Shown here: piece after piece, positions 24,883 through 33,753 of the stretch
Position numbering within the stretch: position 1 is the stretch's first letter
Layout of the letters: every line of letters starts with the position of its first letter
NCBI GenBank assembly: GCA_025517525.1
Contig: JAOPJZ010000024.1
Coordinates: forward strand, 1 to 51,687
DNA: 51,687 bases
Direction of reading: 5' to 3'
DNA from: Natronosalvus hydrolyticus
GTDB taxonomy: Archaea; Halobacteriota; Halobacteria; Halobacteriales; Natrialbaceae
Translations under genes and position numbers: made by a program
The notes under the pieces: model-generated
Databases searched by the model: none
What the model was told of the DNA's origin: nothing
The model's input: only the letters and a program-made list of their open reading frames with translations

Positions 24883-26187
24883 ATGGCGATTCAGGTCACT
24901 CGGACGTACGTTGGTTCCATCCAGAACCACCGTCAGGTCTGCGATGGCCTCGACTCGCTCGGAGACTCCGCATCGAAAATCTGGAACGTCGCACGATGGA
25001 CAGCAGACCGCGTGTGAGATGAGATTGGTAAGATTCCCGACGAAGGCTCGCTCAAATCGTATATGAAGAACCAGTCGTGCTGGAAAGACCTGAACGCATA
25101 ATCCAGTCAGAAAGTCATAGAAGAACTTTCCGACGCTTTCCAGTCATGGTTCGACCTGCGACACAAGTTTGACGAAGCGAATCCGCCCGGCTACCGCAAA
25201 CACGGCGATACACGCCCCAAGAGTACAGTCACGTTCAAAGCAGACGGGTTCAAACACGACCCCGAGAACAACCGCGTTCGACTCAGCAAGGGGTCGAACC
25301 TCAAAGCACACTTCTCGGACTTCATCCTCTGCGAATACCAGACTCGCCCGGATGTTGACCTCTCGGAAGTCAACAGAGTACAGAACGTTCGTGCCGTCTG
25401 GAACGGCGATGAGTGGGAACTACACTTCGTCTGCAAAGTCGAACTCGAAACGAATGATTCAGCAGGCGATGGAGTTGCGGGAATTGACCTTGGTATCAAG
25501 AACATCGCCACGGTCGCATTCCCCGACGAATACGTTCTCTACCCCGGAAACTTGCTCAAACAAGACAAGCACTACTTCACACAAGCCGAGTACGACACAG
25601 AGGGTGAAAACGGCCCGTCAGAGAAGTCGATGTGGGCACGTCGGAAACTCGCTGACCGCGAGACGCACTTCTACCACGTCCTCACGGACACGATTATCAC
25701 CGAGTGTGTCGAACGCGGTGTTGAAACGCTCGCGGTGAGCTGGCCCGAGAAGGTGCGAGAGTCCGACTGGGGCAAGACCGGCAACAAGAAGTTGCATACG
25801 TGGGCGTTTGACCGCATCTACCAGTACCTCGAATACAAGGGTGAGATTTGTGGCGTCGAGGTGCTGAAAGAAAACGAGTGGGATACCTCGAAGACGTGTT
25901 CGGCGTGTGGAGACGACACGAAGTCGAATCGGAAGCACCGTGGATTGTACGTTCGCTCGTCGTGTGAGTTGGTAGCCAACGCGGATTGCAACGGAGCGGA
26001 GAATATGCGTCAGAAGATAACTCCGAGTCCTCACGGCGAGGATAGGAGTAACGGCTGTGTGGTGGTTCGAGAGACTTCGTCTCTCGTCATCACGAAAATC
26101 GAAGATTTTCGAACGACACAGCCATCGGTACACCTGTTCGACCGCGAGAGCGGGACGTTCAACACGAGAGAACAGGTCGTGTCGTAG
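24883..26187 (+). pseudogene. tnpB: tnpB-like RNA-guided nuclease, broken
   Basis: The frame from ATG 24883 is interrupted by TGA at 25015 (codon 45) and TAA at 25099 (codon 73), yet is otherwise open to 26187 and reads as TnpB. It has GIDLGIKNIATVAF (first catalytic Asp), a middle acidic strand (VETLAVSWPEKVRE) and CSACGDDTKSN...NADCNGAENM (last Asp). A zinc-ribbon Cys expected after RGLYV is Arg here. Normal TnpB of this group cuts DNA next to the element's target motif, guided by RNA from the right end. This copy is unlikely to act, unless a shorter start (TTG 25552 or others) makes a fragment. A nested palindrome (26053-26123) interrupts the C-terminal part. Confidence 0.85.
26053..26123. 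repeat. Nested palindromes within the tnpB 3' region
   Basis: The outer arms GGCTGTGT (26053-26060) and ACACAGCC (26116-26123) enclose two perfect hairpins, CGAGAGACTTCGTCTCTCG (26068-26086) and CGAAAATCGAAGATTTTCG (26093-26111). The piece reads in frame (VVRETSSLVITKIEDFRTT). It may be a structured part of the element's RNA or an inserted small repeat. Confidence 0.7.
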
Positions 26188-26429
26188 ACTGGCAAATATC
26201 CCAACCTGCGGTACAGGAAGCCCCGTCGTTTACCACGGGGAGGATGTCACACAGACCGCGTTCGTCGTTCACCCTCACCGAGTGGAGTAATTATCGTCTG
26301 CTATAAACACGTTCTCTTCAGCAGGCCATTTTTCCAAGATTGTCGTCACAATCCGTGTGGCAGGTTCAAACATACCACTCTCGAGCACAGATCAAAACCC
26401 GTTTAGTCGGGCCGCTCACAGGAGGGATA

Positions 26430-27629
26430 ATGAGTAAGAGTCACCGAATCGGTCTCGTCGGCAAACCCTCTGTCGGCAAGTCCTCTTTTTTCAATGCGGC
26501 CACGATGAACGACGTTCCCGAGGGAGCCTATCCGTTCACGACTATCGACCCCAGTGTCGGCGAAGCGTACGTCCGCGTCGAAGACGCCGCCCCCGAGTTC
26601 GGCGAAGTGTCGACACCAAGCGTGGGCTACCTCGAGGGCGACGTTCGATTCGTTCCGACGAAACTGGTCGACGTGGCGGGATTGATTCCCGGCGCACACG
26701 AGGGTAACGGCCTTGGCAATCAGTTCCTGACCGACCTGAACGAGACGGACGTCCTGATTCACGTCGTCGACTTCTCGGGGGAGACGGACCTCGAGGGCGA
26801 ACCAACCGAAGGCCACGACCCACGCAAGGACATCGACTTCCTCGAGGAGGAGCTCGATCAGTGGTACCTGGGCGTCCTCGAGAAAGGGATCAACCGGTAC
26901 GCCTCGGGCTACGTCACCGAAGAGGACGATATCGAGGAGGACCTTGCCGAGCAGATGAGCGCGTTCAAGATTAGCGAAGACGAGATCAAACTCCTGATTC
27001 GTCGGGTCGATATCGGATTCGACCCCGATGAGTGGGACGACGACGACCGCCTCGAGTTGGCTCGTGAGATTCGCAAAGCGACCAAACCGATGGTGATCGC
27101 GGCAAATAAGATGGACACGCCACAGGCACAGGAAAACTTCCAGGAAATCGCCGCCGACCCCGAATACGAGCACCTCACGATGGTCCCCTGCAGTGCACAC
27201 GCTGAAAAAGCACTCAAGACGGCCGACGAGGCGGGCGTCGTCGACTATCGGCCCGGCGATGACGACTTCGAAATTGTGGGCGACATCTCCCCCGAACAGG
27301 AACTGGGCCTCGAGCAGATCCGCGACTTTATGACCGAGTACGGCGCGACGGGCGTCCAGGCGGCCCTCGAGACTGCACTGTTCGACGTACTTGGCGTCGT
27401 GCCGGTGTTCCCCGGTGGGGCGAACGGACTGGGCAACGAGCGCGGCGAGGTCCTCCCCGACTGTTATCTCATCCCATCGGATTCGACCGCCGAGGACTTC
27501 GCTTACAGTTTGCACTCCGACATCGGCGAGGGCTTCCTCTACGCCATCGACTGTCGGAGCAATCGCCAGCTGGGCAAGGAGTACGAGGTCGAACCTCGAG
27601 ACGTGATCGAAGTCGTTACGACGAACTGA
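26430..27629 (+). CDS. ychF: YchF/OLA1-type GTPase/ATPase
   Basis: A 399-residue member of the Obg-related YchF/OLA1 subfamily, ribosome-associated NTPases with a preference for ATP in several species. The P-loop GLVGKPSVGKSSFFNA opens the protein, then DVAGLIPGAHEGNGLGN (switch II), VIAANKMD (NKxD) and a C-terminal TGS-like domain (DCYLIPSDSTAEDFAYSLHSDIGEGFLYAID). The ATG at 26430 is preceded by GGAGGG at good spacing; an upstream ATG at 26340 adds 30 residues and is unlikely. Transcription begins in the gap after the tnpB remnant. Confidence 0.95.
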   Translation: MSKSHRIGLVGKPSVGKSSFFNAATMNDVPEGAYPFTTIDPSVGEAYVRVEDAAPEFGEVSTPSVGYLEGDVRFVPTKLVDVAGLIPGAHEGNGLGNQFLTDLNETDVLIHVVDFSGETDLEGEPTEGHDPRKDIDFLEEELDQWYLGVLEKGINRYASGYVTEEDDIEEDLAEQMSAFKISEDEIKLLIRRVDIGFDPDEWDDDDRLELAREIRKATKPMVIAANKMDTPQAQENFQEIAADPEYEHLTMVPCSAHAEKALKTADEAGVVDYRPGDDDFEIVGDISPEQELGLEQIRDFMTEYGATGVQAALETALFDVLGVVPVFPGGANGLGNERGEVLPDCYLIPSDSTAEDFAYSLHSDIGEGFLYAIDCRSNRQLGKEYEVEPRDVIEVVTTN

Positions 27630-28171
27630 TACGGTATGCTGTAACTGTTCATCGGTGATCGCCCAACCCGGGTCGGCAATCGTCAGTAAAAGACTACTGG
27701 AAACCGTTTGAATTGTTCCGCAAGCCTACACGCATGAGTCGCACCGATAGCTTTCGTCGGGTTCTGTTCACAAGTCGATACTTGACGGAGTACTCAGTGG
27801 CTTCCCAAACCTGCACTCGTGAGTGAAATCGAACGCAACCGCGTGATTCCACTTACGGGTAGACGGTAGGGAAGCTATTGGAAGTATAAAATGGACCTGA
27901 TCAATCAGCTAGCCGAGATTAAAAATACATATCCAATAGTAAATTAGTACGATTAATGAAGCTATTGTGAGTAATAATTTAGAGTGGCTGACTCGAGTAT
28001 CGATAAAGGATGTTTACCGAACGTTCACAGCGGTGTTCTACGGGTATAGTGTTACTGCGTTTGTGAGCACTGCTCTTGGAGGCCGTCTCGCAAGAGGGAA
28101 CTGGAGTAGCCTTATATCGATTATTTGTCCGCAAGCCAAACATACATACAATCCTGACAGTATGGTTTTAT
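27630..28171. other. AT-rich intergenic stretch
   Basis: About 540 bp between ychF and the zinc-ribbon gene. It contains a strongly AT-rich block (about 27880-27985, AAATTAGTACGATTAATG). I see no convincing gene or RNA, though decayed coding sequence is possible. Confidence 0.45.
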
Positions 28172-28930
28172 ATGGTATACTGTCCGAACTGTGGGACAGA
28201 AGTCGATCCAGATCACTCGTTTTGTGCTGGCTGTGGATCAGCGCTATCCATACCGTCGCCTCCAACTGAGGAGCCCACGACGTCACAGGCTGCTCCCAAG
28301 GACCAATCTTCCTCCCCAAAAATCCACTCCGAAACGACGACTCGAACGGAAACGAACCGTTCAGAGAAGTCACAAACCGATACCTCGAGCGGTGCCCAAC
28401 CAGATTCGTCGGGTCAGACGCCAACGAATCCGTCTGGTCCAGTAGAAACGACCGCATCCGGCCAGGGTCCAACCGCACGCGGGTGGTCCGTACTCTCTGG
28501 AGGCCGGACTAGGAAAACGGAAACCCTCGTCGTACTCGGCGGTGCCGCCGCCATCGTCGGCGTCTTTTTGCCCTGGTTCGAGGTCTCGTACGCGGGGGTT
28601 GCACAGTCTCTCCCAAATACGCTCGGCGGTTCACTCGCCCCGGAACAATCCTATGCAGGGTACGAAATGACGGGTGGAATTGTTGTCTTCGCAATAGGTC
28701 TCGCGTTACTTGGGGTGACCTGGTTTAGAGAATGGAACGGATGGACAGCCTTTGGAGCAGTGGTGATGGGTGCTGCAATTTGCGCAACGTACGTGGTACA
28801 GGTCTTCGAAGTGGTTTTTGCCAGGCAGTATCGCAGGCAAGTTATTTCCGAAATGCCGGACGGTACATTTGCCCCGGAACAGGCGGTTGAAGTCGGAGAC
28901 GGTGCAACGGCAGTTTTTATTCTCTGGTAA
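28172..28930 (+). CDS. Zinc-ribbon membrane protein, C-terminus possibly truncated
   Basis: A 252-residue protein beginning MVYCPNCGTEVDPDHSFCAG with a zinc ribbon (residues 4-22). A Thr/Ser/Pro/Gln-rich linker follows (about 25-120), then three hydrophobic helices (about 127-147 with VVLGGAAAIVGVFLPWF, 176-193, 205-225). It ends abruptly in ATAVFILW, the beginning of what looks like another helix, so the C-terminus may be truncated by mutation or rearrangement. The ribbon-linker-helices plan matches the longer protein at 10380-12545. The ATG at 28172 is preferred over 28076. Its function is unknown. Confidence 0.78.
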   Translation: MVYCPNCGTEVDPDHSFCAGCGSALSIPSPPTEEPTTSQAAPKDQSSSPKIHSETTTRTETNRSEKSQTDTSSGAQPDSSGQTPTNPSGPVETTASGQGPTARGWSVLSGGRTRKTETLVVLGGAAAIVGVFLPWFEVSYAGVAQSLPNTLGGSLAPEQSYAGYEMTGGIVVFAIGLALLGVTWFREWNGWTAFGAVVMGAAICATYVVQVFEVVFARQYRRQVISEMPDGTFAPEQAVEVGDGATAVFILW

Positions 28931-29089
28931 CATTTCGATTCTGAAAATCTAAAGAGAACAGCGAGAGTTCCACAGGTTTCCGAAAACGGACGTTTTTGGC
29001 TTTCGCAAATCTTCGATTTGCTCAACACCCGACCATTGGTACTTTACGATCCAACAAATACTCACGCGTGGACCCGCTCTGTCAGGCTA

Positions 29090-30724
29090 ATGGACCTCCA
29101 GCGGGCCCTCGAGTCCGGGCGACTAACGAAGGCGGAACTGGCCGTGTTCGTCTCCGGAATCACGAGTATGGGCCTCGAGATTCTCGCCGTGCGCATCGTC
29201 GCACCACAGTTCGGGAGTCACATCTACACCGTCGGCGGCCTACTAACCGTCTTCCTCGCCGCACTAAGTCTAGGCTACTGGCAAGGTGGGAAGCTGGCCA
29301 AAACGGCTTCGAATCGCCAGATGACGTGGATTTTACTCGCAACGGCGGTCTACATCGCCGTCGTCATCTATGCGAGCGATATGCTCCTGTACTACACCGC
29401 GACGATACCACTCGGGCCGCGCTACGCCGCGTTGCCATCGATCATCATCCTGTTCGGCCCACCGACGTATCTCCTTGGTTTTATCAGCCCGTATGCAGCC
29501 GAACTCTCGGCAAAGGAAGGGGTCGGCGAGGCATCCGGACACGTCTACGCCCTCGGCACCATCGGCAGCATTCTCGGCGCCGGTGCGACGACCTACCTGT
29601 TGATTCCCTCGTTCGCCATCGACGAAATCGGGCTACTCTTTGGCCTGATTCTCGTCGGGACGGCGCTCGTCCTCAGTCTCCCCAGACCGTCGAAGGCAGT
29701 TGCCATCACGCTCGTCGTCGTCACGCTCGTCCTCTTTACCGCCTCGAGCAGTGCAGCCCTCGGTCTCGACCCGCGCGGTGAGGTCGTCCACCAGACTCAG
29801 ACCCCACACCAGCAACTCGAGGTCATCGATAACGACAACGTCCGAACGATGTATCTCGACGGCGCTCGCCACAGCGCTCGCGACCTCGAGGATCCTGACA
29901 GACACGTCTTCGCTTACACGCGGTATTTCCACCTGGCGATGTTATTGCAGGACGAACCTGAATCGGTCGACCGCGTGCTGTTTATTGGTGGGGGTGGCTA
30001 CACCGGTCCGCAGGATTTTGAGGAGCGCTACGACGTCACTATCGACGTCGTCGAAATCGACGGTGAGGTCACCCGCGCCGCAGAAACGTACTTCGGACTC
30101 GAGCAGTCGGATTCCTTGCAGGCACACGAACACGATGGCCGACAGTTCCTCTACGAGACAGACCACACCTACGACGTCATCGTTCTCGACGCGTTCAAAC
30201 GCGATCAGGTGCCGTTCCAACTGACGACGGTCGAGTTCATGACCCTCGTCGATAAGCGACTGAGCGACGACGGAGTCGTCCTGGCGAACGTCGTCTCGGC
30301 TCCCGAGGGTTCCGCATCGGAATTCTATCGCGCCCAGTACGCGACCATGGACAAGGTGTTCGGGGAGGTCTACAGTTTCAAAACCTCGAGTACACCCGCC
30401 GTCCAGAACGTGCAGGTCATCGCGACGAAAGACGAGACGCGCCTCTCAGCACGCGACCTCGAGGCCCGAAACGAAGCGGGCCACATCGAGACAGACCTCT
30501 CGAAAGAGATCGATAACGCCCTCGAGCAACCGGCGACTGACGACGTGCCCGTCCTCCGAGACGATCAGGCGGCCGTCGACGCCCTGCTCGACCCGATGCT
30601 CGGTCAACAGTACGTCATCGAGGAGACCGAATCATCCGGTAGCGTCGGAGAAACAAACTCGAGCAGTAGCGACCGGACTGAGGAAGGATACATCCGCGTC
30701 CCGGAAATCGATACCCAACGATAA
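29090..30724 (+). CDS. Membrane-fused spermidine-synthase-like protein
   Basis: The 544-residue product has seven or so hydrophobic helices in the first 230 residues (starting at KAELAVFVSGITSMGLEIL and including TVGGLLTVFLAALSLGY). A spermidine/spermine-synthase-like methyltransferase fold follows (about 270-470): RVLFIGGGGYTGPQDF, DVVEIDGEVTRAAETYFG, HDGRQFLYETDHTYDVIVLDAF. The classical polyamine-binding residues cannot be confirmed by eye. Such fusions exist in bacteria and archaea and are often annotated as fused spermidine synthases without proof. The Ser/Glu-rich tail (about 490-540) ends in RVPEIDTQR. The ATG at 29090 is preferred; in-frame ATG/ATA codons upstream give a polar leader. 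Confidence 0.88.
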   Translation: MDLQRALESGRLTKAELAVFVSGITSMGLEILAVRIVAPQFGSHIYTVGGLLTVFLAALSLGYWQGGKLAKTASNRQMTWILLATAVYIAVVIYASDMLLYYTATIPLGPRYAALPSIIILFGPPTYLLGFISPYAAELSAKEGVGEASGHVYALGTIGSILGAGATTYLLIPSFAIDEIGLLFGLILVGTALVLSLPRPSKAVAITLVVVTLVLFTASSSAALGLDPRGEVVHQTQTPHQQLEVIDNDNVRTMYLDGARHSARDLEDPDRHVFAYTRYFHLAMLLQDEPESVDRVLFIGGGGYTGPQDFEERYDVTIDVVEIDGEVTRAAETYFGLEQSDSLQAHEHDGRQFLYETDHTYDVIVLDAFKRDQVPFQLTTVEFMTLVDKRLSDDGVVLANVVSAPEGSASEFYRAQYATMDKVFGEVYSFKTSSTPAVQNVQVIATKDETRLSARDLEARNEAGHIETDLSKEIDNALEQPATDDVPVLRDDQAAVDALLDPMLGQQYVIEETESSGSVGETNSSSSDRTEEGYIRVPEIDTQR

Positions 30725-30753
30725 GGCCCAGGCTCGAGTCGCTCGATGAAGTA

Positions 30754-31365
30754 TCAGACGCCCGCACCGGTTGGTGCGTCCGGCAACTCGTGTTTCTCGG
30801 TTTCGAGCCCCAGTTCCTCGAGGGCTGCCTCGAGGTGGCGCTCTTCGGCGAACTCGACGCCATCTTCCTCGCGAAGTCGCTGGGCGGTCGCGAGCACCTC
30901 GCCCCGACGGTCGTCTGGAATCGAGAACTTGTCGGTCGAGAGTTCGATCGTCAGCCCGTTGTTGTCACGGGTATACAGCGAGTGGAAGATGCCGCGGTCG
31001 AACTCGTTGTAGCCGTAGCCTTCCGCCTCGAGGGCTTCACGGACCTCGACGAATCGCTCCGGTTCGATCGAAAACGAGAGATGGTGAACGGACCCGATCT
31101 GATGGCGCAAGGGAGCCGGGTTCGATTGCCGATCATCGTTGACGAAGAACGTGATGATTCGGCCGTCCCCGGTATCGAAAAACAGGTGCGTCGAGTTCGG
31201 GTCGTCCAGATTTGGCTGGCGCAAGACGAGTGGCATTCCCAGCACGTCACGGTAGTACGCGATGGTGTCTTCCTCGTTCGAACCGATCAGCGTGATGTGG
31301 TCGGTGCCCGACGTGTGAATCGGGCTGTCGGGTCGGTCAGCGGTAATTTCGGGTGTTTCTGCCAT
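30754..31365 (-). CDS. VOC-family (glyoxalase/bleomycin-resistance/dioxygenase fold) protein
   Basis: A 203-residue protein from MAETPEITADRP. The VOC core reads TSGTDHITLIGSNEEDTIAY (first metal His near the start), then YRDVLGMPLVLRQPNLDD, HLFFDTGDGRIITFF, GSVHHLSFSIEPERF (second His) and GLTIELSTDKF (Glu ligand). This pattern fits ring-cleaving dioxygenase or glyoxalase-like enzymes; the substrate is unknown. The start at 31365 avoids nine upstream residues. It converges on the 29090-30724 gene and diverges from the dehydrogenase gene. Confidence 0.85.
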   Translation of the reverse strand: MAETPEITADRPDSPIHTSGTDHITLIGSNEEDTIAYYRDVLGMPLVLRQPNLDDPNSTHLFFDTGDGRIITFFVNDDRQSNPAPLRHQIGSVHHLSFSIEPERFVEVREALEAEGYGYNEFDRGIFHSLYTRDNNGLTIELSTDKFSIPDDRRGEVLATAQRLREEDGVEFAEERHLEAALEELGLETEKHELPDAPTGAGV

Positions 31366-31515
31366 AGTTGCCGATAGGAACTCCGGACCCATATCTCCGC
31401 GCTAACACTCGTGTCACCGGCCGGTGTGCGAAGCGGGCCCTCGAGTTTGAGCGGCACCGACACGACTTGCGACCAACTGACCATTTATACCCCATCCGTG
31501 CCTCGAGGCAGGTGG

Positions 31516-32628
31516 ATGACGCGACCCCTCTTCGACCGGGAGCCGGATGACGTGGTGCAGGTGCTCGACCGACACGGTGAGATCGTCTCGCCGGCGTTGT
31601 TCCCCGACCTCGAGGACGAAGCGTTGGTATCGATGTACCGTGATATTCGGGCGTCGCGCCGCCTCGACGAACGGTTGATCAGCCTCCAGCGACAGGGTCG
31701 AATGGGCACGTACGCCTCACTTGCCGGACAGGAGGGGGCACAGATTGGTTCGACCTACGCCGTCGAGGAGACGGACCAACTGTTCTACCAGTACCGCGAA
31801 CACGGCGCGCTCGTCGCACGGGGGATGCCGTGGGAGTACCTGCTGTACTGGATGGGCCACGAACGCGGGAACACAGCCATCGGTGATGCCAACGTCTTCC
31901 CGTTGAATATCGCGATTGGCGATCACATCCCCCACGCAGTCGGCTGGTCGTGGGCCGCGAAACTCGCCGGCGACGAGAGGGCTACGGTTGTTCACTTCGG
32001 CGATGGGTCGACCTCCGAGGGTGATTTTCACGAGGGACTCAATTTTGCCGGGGTGTACGACACGCCGACGATCTTTTGCTGTCACAACAACGGCTGGGCG
32101 ATTTCGACACCAGCAGGCGCTCAGACGGCGGCCGACACCTACGCGCAGAAAGCGACCGCCTACGGTTTCGAAGGAATTCGCGTCGACGGAATGGACCCGT
32201 TGGCGACCTACACCGCGGTCGAAGCCGCCCGCGAGAAGGCAGTTACCGACGATGGAACACCACGGCCGACGCTCATCGAGGCGGTTCAGTATCGCTACGG
32301 CGCGCACACGACTGCCGACGATCCAACCGCCTATCGAGATGAGACCGATGTCGAGTACTGGAAACGGCGTGACCCCCTCGAGCGACTCGAGAGGTTTCTC
32401 CGAAACTGCTCGCTGCTGGACGACGAGCGCCTCGAGACGATGGACACCGAAATCGAGGCGTGGATCAGTGGGCTGATCGACCGCGCCGAACCCGAAGGTG
32501 CAGAGCCCAGAACGATGTTTGAACACGTGTACGAAACCCCAACGGAGCGCATTGCTGCCCAGCAAGCACACCTCGAGCAGCTCCGAGCGACGCATGGTGA
32601 CGAGGCATTGCTCGAGGACGAACGATGA
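31516..32628 (+). CDS. Pyruvate/2-oxoacid dehydrogenase E1 alpha subunit
   Basis: A 370-residue thiamine-diphosphate E1-alpha. The motif GDGSTSEGDFHEGLNFAG (about 166-183) begins the TPP-binding block, which ends in NNGWAIST about 25 residues later. It is preceded by VFPLNIAIGDHIPHAVG; CHNNGWAISTPAGAQTAAD and GVRVDGMDPLATY follow (the latter reads GIRVDGMDPLATY). Haloarchaeal homologues act with E1-beta, E2 and E3; none is adjacent here, so this is an orphan copy, either served by another locus or for another 2-oxoacid. The ATG at 31516 follows CGAGGCAGGTGG. Pyruvate oxidation in haloarchaea mainly uses ferredoxin oxidoreductase, so the physiological substrate may differ. Confidence 0.9.
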   Translation: MTRPLFDREPDDVVQVLDRHGEIVSPALFPDLEDEALVSMYRDIRASRRLDERLISLQRQGRMGTYASLAGQEGAQIGSTYAVEETDQLFYQYREHGALVARGMPWEYLLYWMGHERGNTAIGDANVFPLNIAIGDHIPHAVGWSWAAKLAGDERATVVHFGDGSTSEGDFHEGLNFAGVYDTPTIFCCHNNGWAISTPAGAQTAADTYAQKATAYGFEGIRVDGMDPLATYTAVEAAREKAVTDDGTPRPTLIEAVQYRYGAHTTADDPTAYRDETDVEYWKRRDPLERLERFLRNCSLLDDERLETMDTEIEAWISGLIDRAEPEGAEPRTMFEHVYETPTERIAAQQAHLEQLRATHGDEALLEDER

Positions 32629-32706
32629 GCCTGAACAATGGAGTTCGCCCGGGAACCGAGTTCCGCAACAGGTAACTACCGCAGGGACAATTGGCTGGTA
32701 ACGAGC

Positions 32707-33567
32707 ATGACCGCCAACCGAGCCGGAACGGGGGCGTATTCAGAGTCCGTAGCCGATGACTCCGACGCGTCTGTCTCGAGGATCGAACCGTCAGATACCC
32801 TCTCAACGGGGGTCGAAGACCCCGTTATCCAGTCGAGAAATCTCGATGTCTTTTACGGTGACACCCAGGCACTCCGGGGAATTGACATGGATATTCCAGA
32901 GAAACAGGTAACGGCACTGATCGGCCCGTCAGGCTGTGGCAAGTCCACGTTCTTGCGATCGATAAACCGCATGAACGACCTGATCGACGTCTGTCGCGTC
33001 GAAGGAGACATGCGCTTTCACGGGAAGAACGTCTACGACGACGACGTCGACCCCGTTGCACTCCGTCGAAAGATCGGGATGGTGTTCCAGAAACCGAACC
33101 CGTTCCCCAAGAGCATCTTCGACAACGTCGCCTACGGACTCCGCGTGCAGGGCAAAGACGAAAACGTCGAAGAGAAAGTGCGTTCTGCCCTCGAGCGAGC
33201 CGCCATCCTCGAGGAGGTTGAAGACCAACTCGACTCGAGCGGCCTCGACCTCTCCGGGGGCCAACAGCAGCGACTGTGCATCGCCCGCGCCATCGCCACC
33301 GACCCCGAAGTTATCCTGATGGACGAGCCAGCGTCGGCTCTCGACCCCGTCGCAACATCGAAGATCGAAGACCTCGTCGAGGACCTAGCAGCCGAGTATA
33401 CGGTGGTCATCGTTACCCATAACATGCAACAGGCGGCCCGAATTTCGGACAAAACGGCGGTTTTCCTCACCGGCGGTGAACTCGCAGAGTTCGACACCAC
33501 CTCCAAAATCTTCGAGAACCCCGAGAGTCAGCGTGTCGAAGATTACATTACGGGCAAGTTCGGGTAG
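32707..33567 (+). CDS. pstB: Phosphate ABC transporter ATPase PstB
   Basis: The 286-residue ATPase of the high-affinity phosphate importer. Walker A is GPSGCGKST, the Q-loop is MVFQKPNPFPKSIFDNVAYG (the typical PstB segment), the signature is LSGGQQQRL, Walker B is VILMDEPASALDPVATSKIE and the H-loop is IVTHNMQQAARISD. An acidic N-terminus of about 40 residues precedes the ABC core. The usual pstS, pstC, pstA and phoU are not nearby, so the gene is an orphan here and probably pairs with a distant operon. An ATG at 32638 would overlap the previous gene's 3' flank. It is followed 24 bp later by a solo tnpB-type right end. Confidence 0.94.
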   Translation: MTANRAGTGAYSESVADDSDASVSRIEPSDTLSTGVEDPVIQSRNLDVFYGDTQALRGIDMDIPEKQVTALIGPSGCGKSTFLRSINRMNDLIDVCRVEGDMRFHGKNVYDDDVDPVALRRKIGMVFQKPNPFPKSIFDNVAYGLRVQGKDENVEEKVRSALERAAILEEVEDQLDSSGLDLSGGQQQRLCIARAIATDPEVILMDEPASALDPVATSKIEDLVEDLAAEYTVVIVTHNMQQAARISDKTAVFLTGGELAEFDTTSKIFENPESQRVEDYITGKFG

Positions 33568-33590
33568 CCCGGTTACCGGTTATATTCCAA

Positions 33591-33631
33591 CGCTCGGGAT
33601 TCCTGCGTCTTCAGGCGCAGGAGGATGTCAA
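33591..33631 (+). mobile_element. Solo right end of a tnpB-type element
   Basis: CTCGGGATTCCTGCGTCTTC followed by AGGCGCAGGAGGATGTCAA forms the hairpin CTGCGTCTTCAGGCGCAG and ends with GGAGGATGTCA, as in the elements at 23742 (minus strand), 26250 and 46340. TATATTCCAACG just upstream (33582-33592) also matches the 26190 region. It lies 24 bp after the pstB stop and no tnpB is attached. Confidence 0.6.
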
Positions 33632-33753
33632 GCCTGACCGTTCGATTGGACCCGGGTGTCGACGTGTGAGAGAATTGAAAACCGGTTGCGCATGCACGAC
33701 GCCCGTCTGACTGACCTTTTTGTACTCGATTGTGGTATGTGTTAGTCCCCAAC

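Larger units (their letters stand above)
24748..26250 (+). mobile_element. IS1341-type element with decayed tnpB
   Basis: The left end has AGAGAATCCCGCCGTTCACG followed by GCGGGCGTGAAT, and the right end has GAAGCCCCGTCGTTTACCAC followed by GGGGAGGATGTCAC. The GGAGGATGTCA terminus is shared with four other right ends in the window. The element holds only tnpB (no tnpA), as in the IS1341 type. The reRNA region should cover the tnpB 3' end and right end (about 26040-26250). Target-site details cannot be read without an empty site. Confidence 0.82.

Noticed and set aside
25191..25511. 106-residue minus-strand frame in the tnpB remnant
   Set aside because: Antisense to TnpB coding sequence, with no features.
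26403..27515. 370-residue minus-strand frame opposite ychF
   Set aside because: Antisense to a conserved GTPase; composition mirrors it.
29005..29021. Short hairpin GCAAATCTTCGATTTGC before the spermidine-synthase-like gene
   Set aside because: It is too short and lies in a gap; I could not relate it to the nested palindromes at 26053-26123 beyond the general form.
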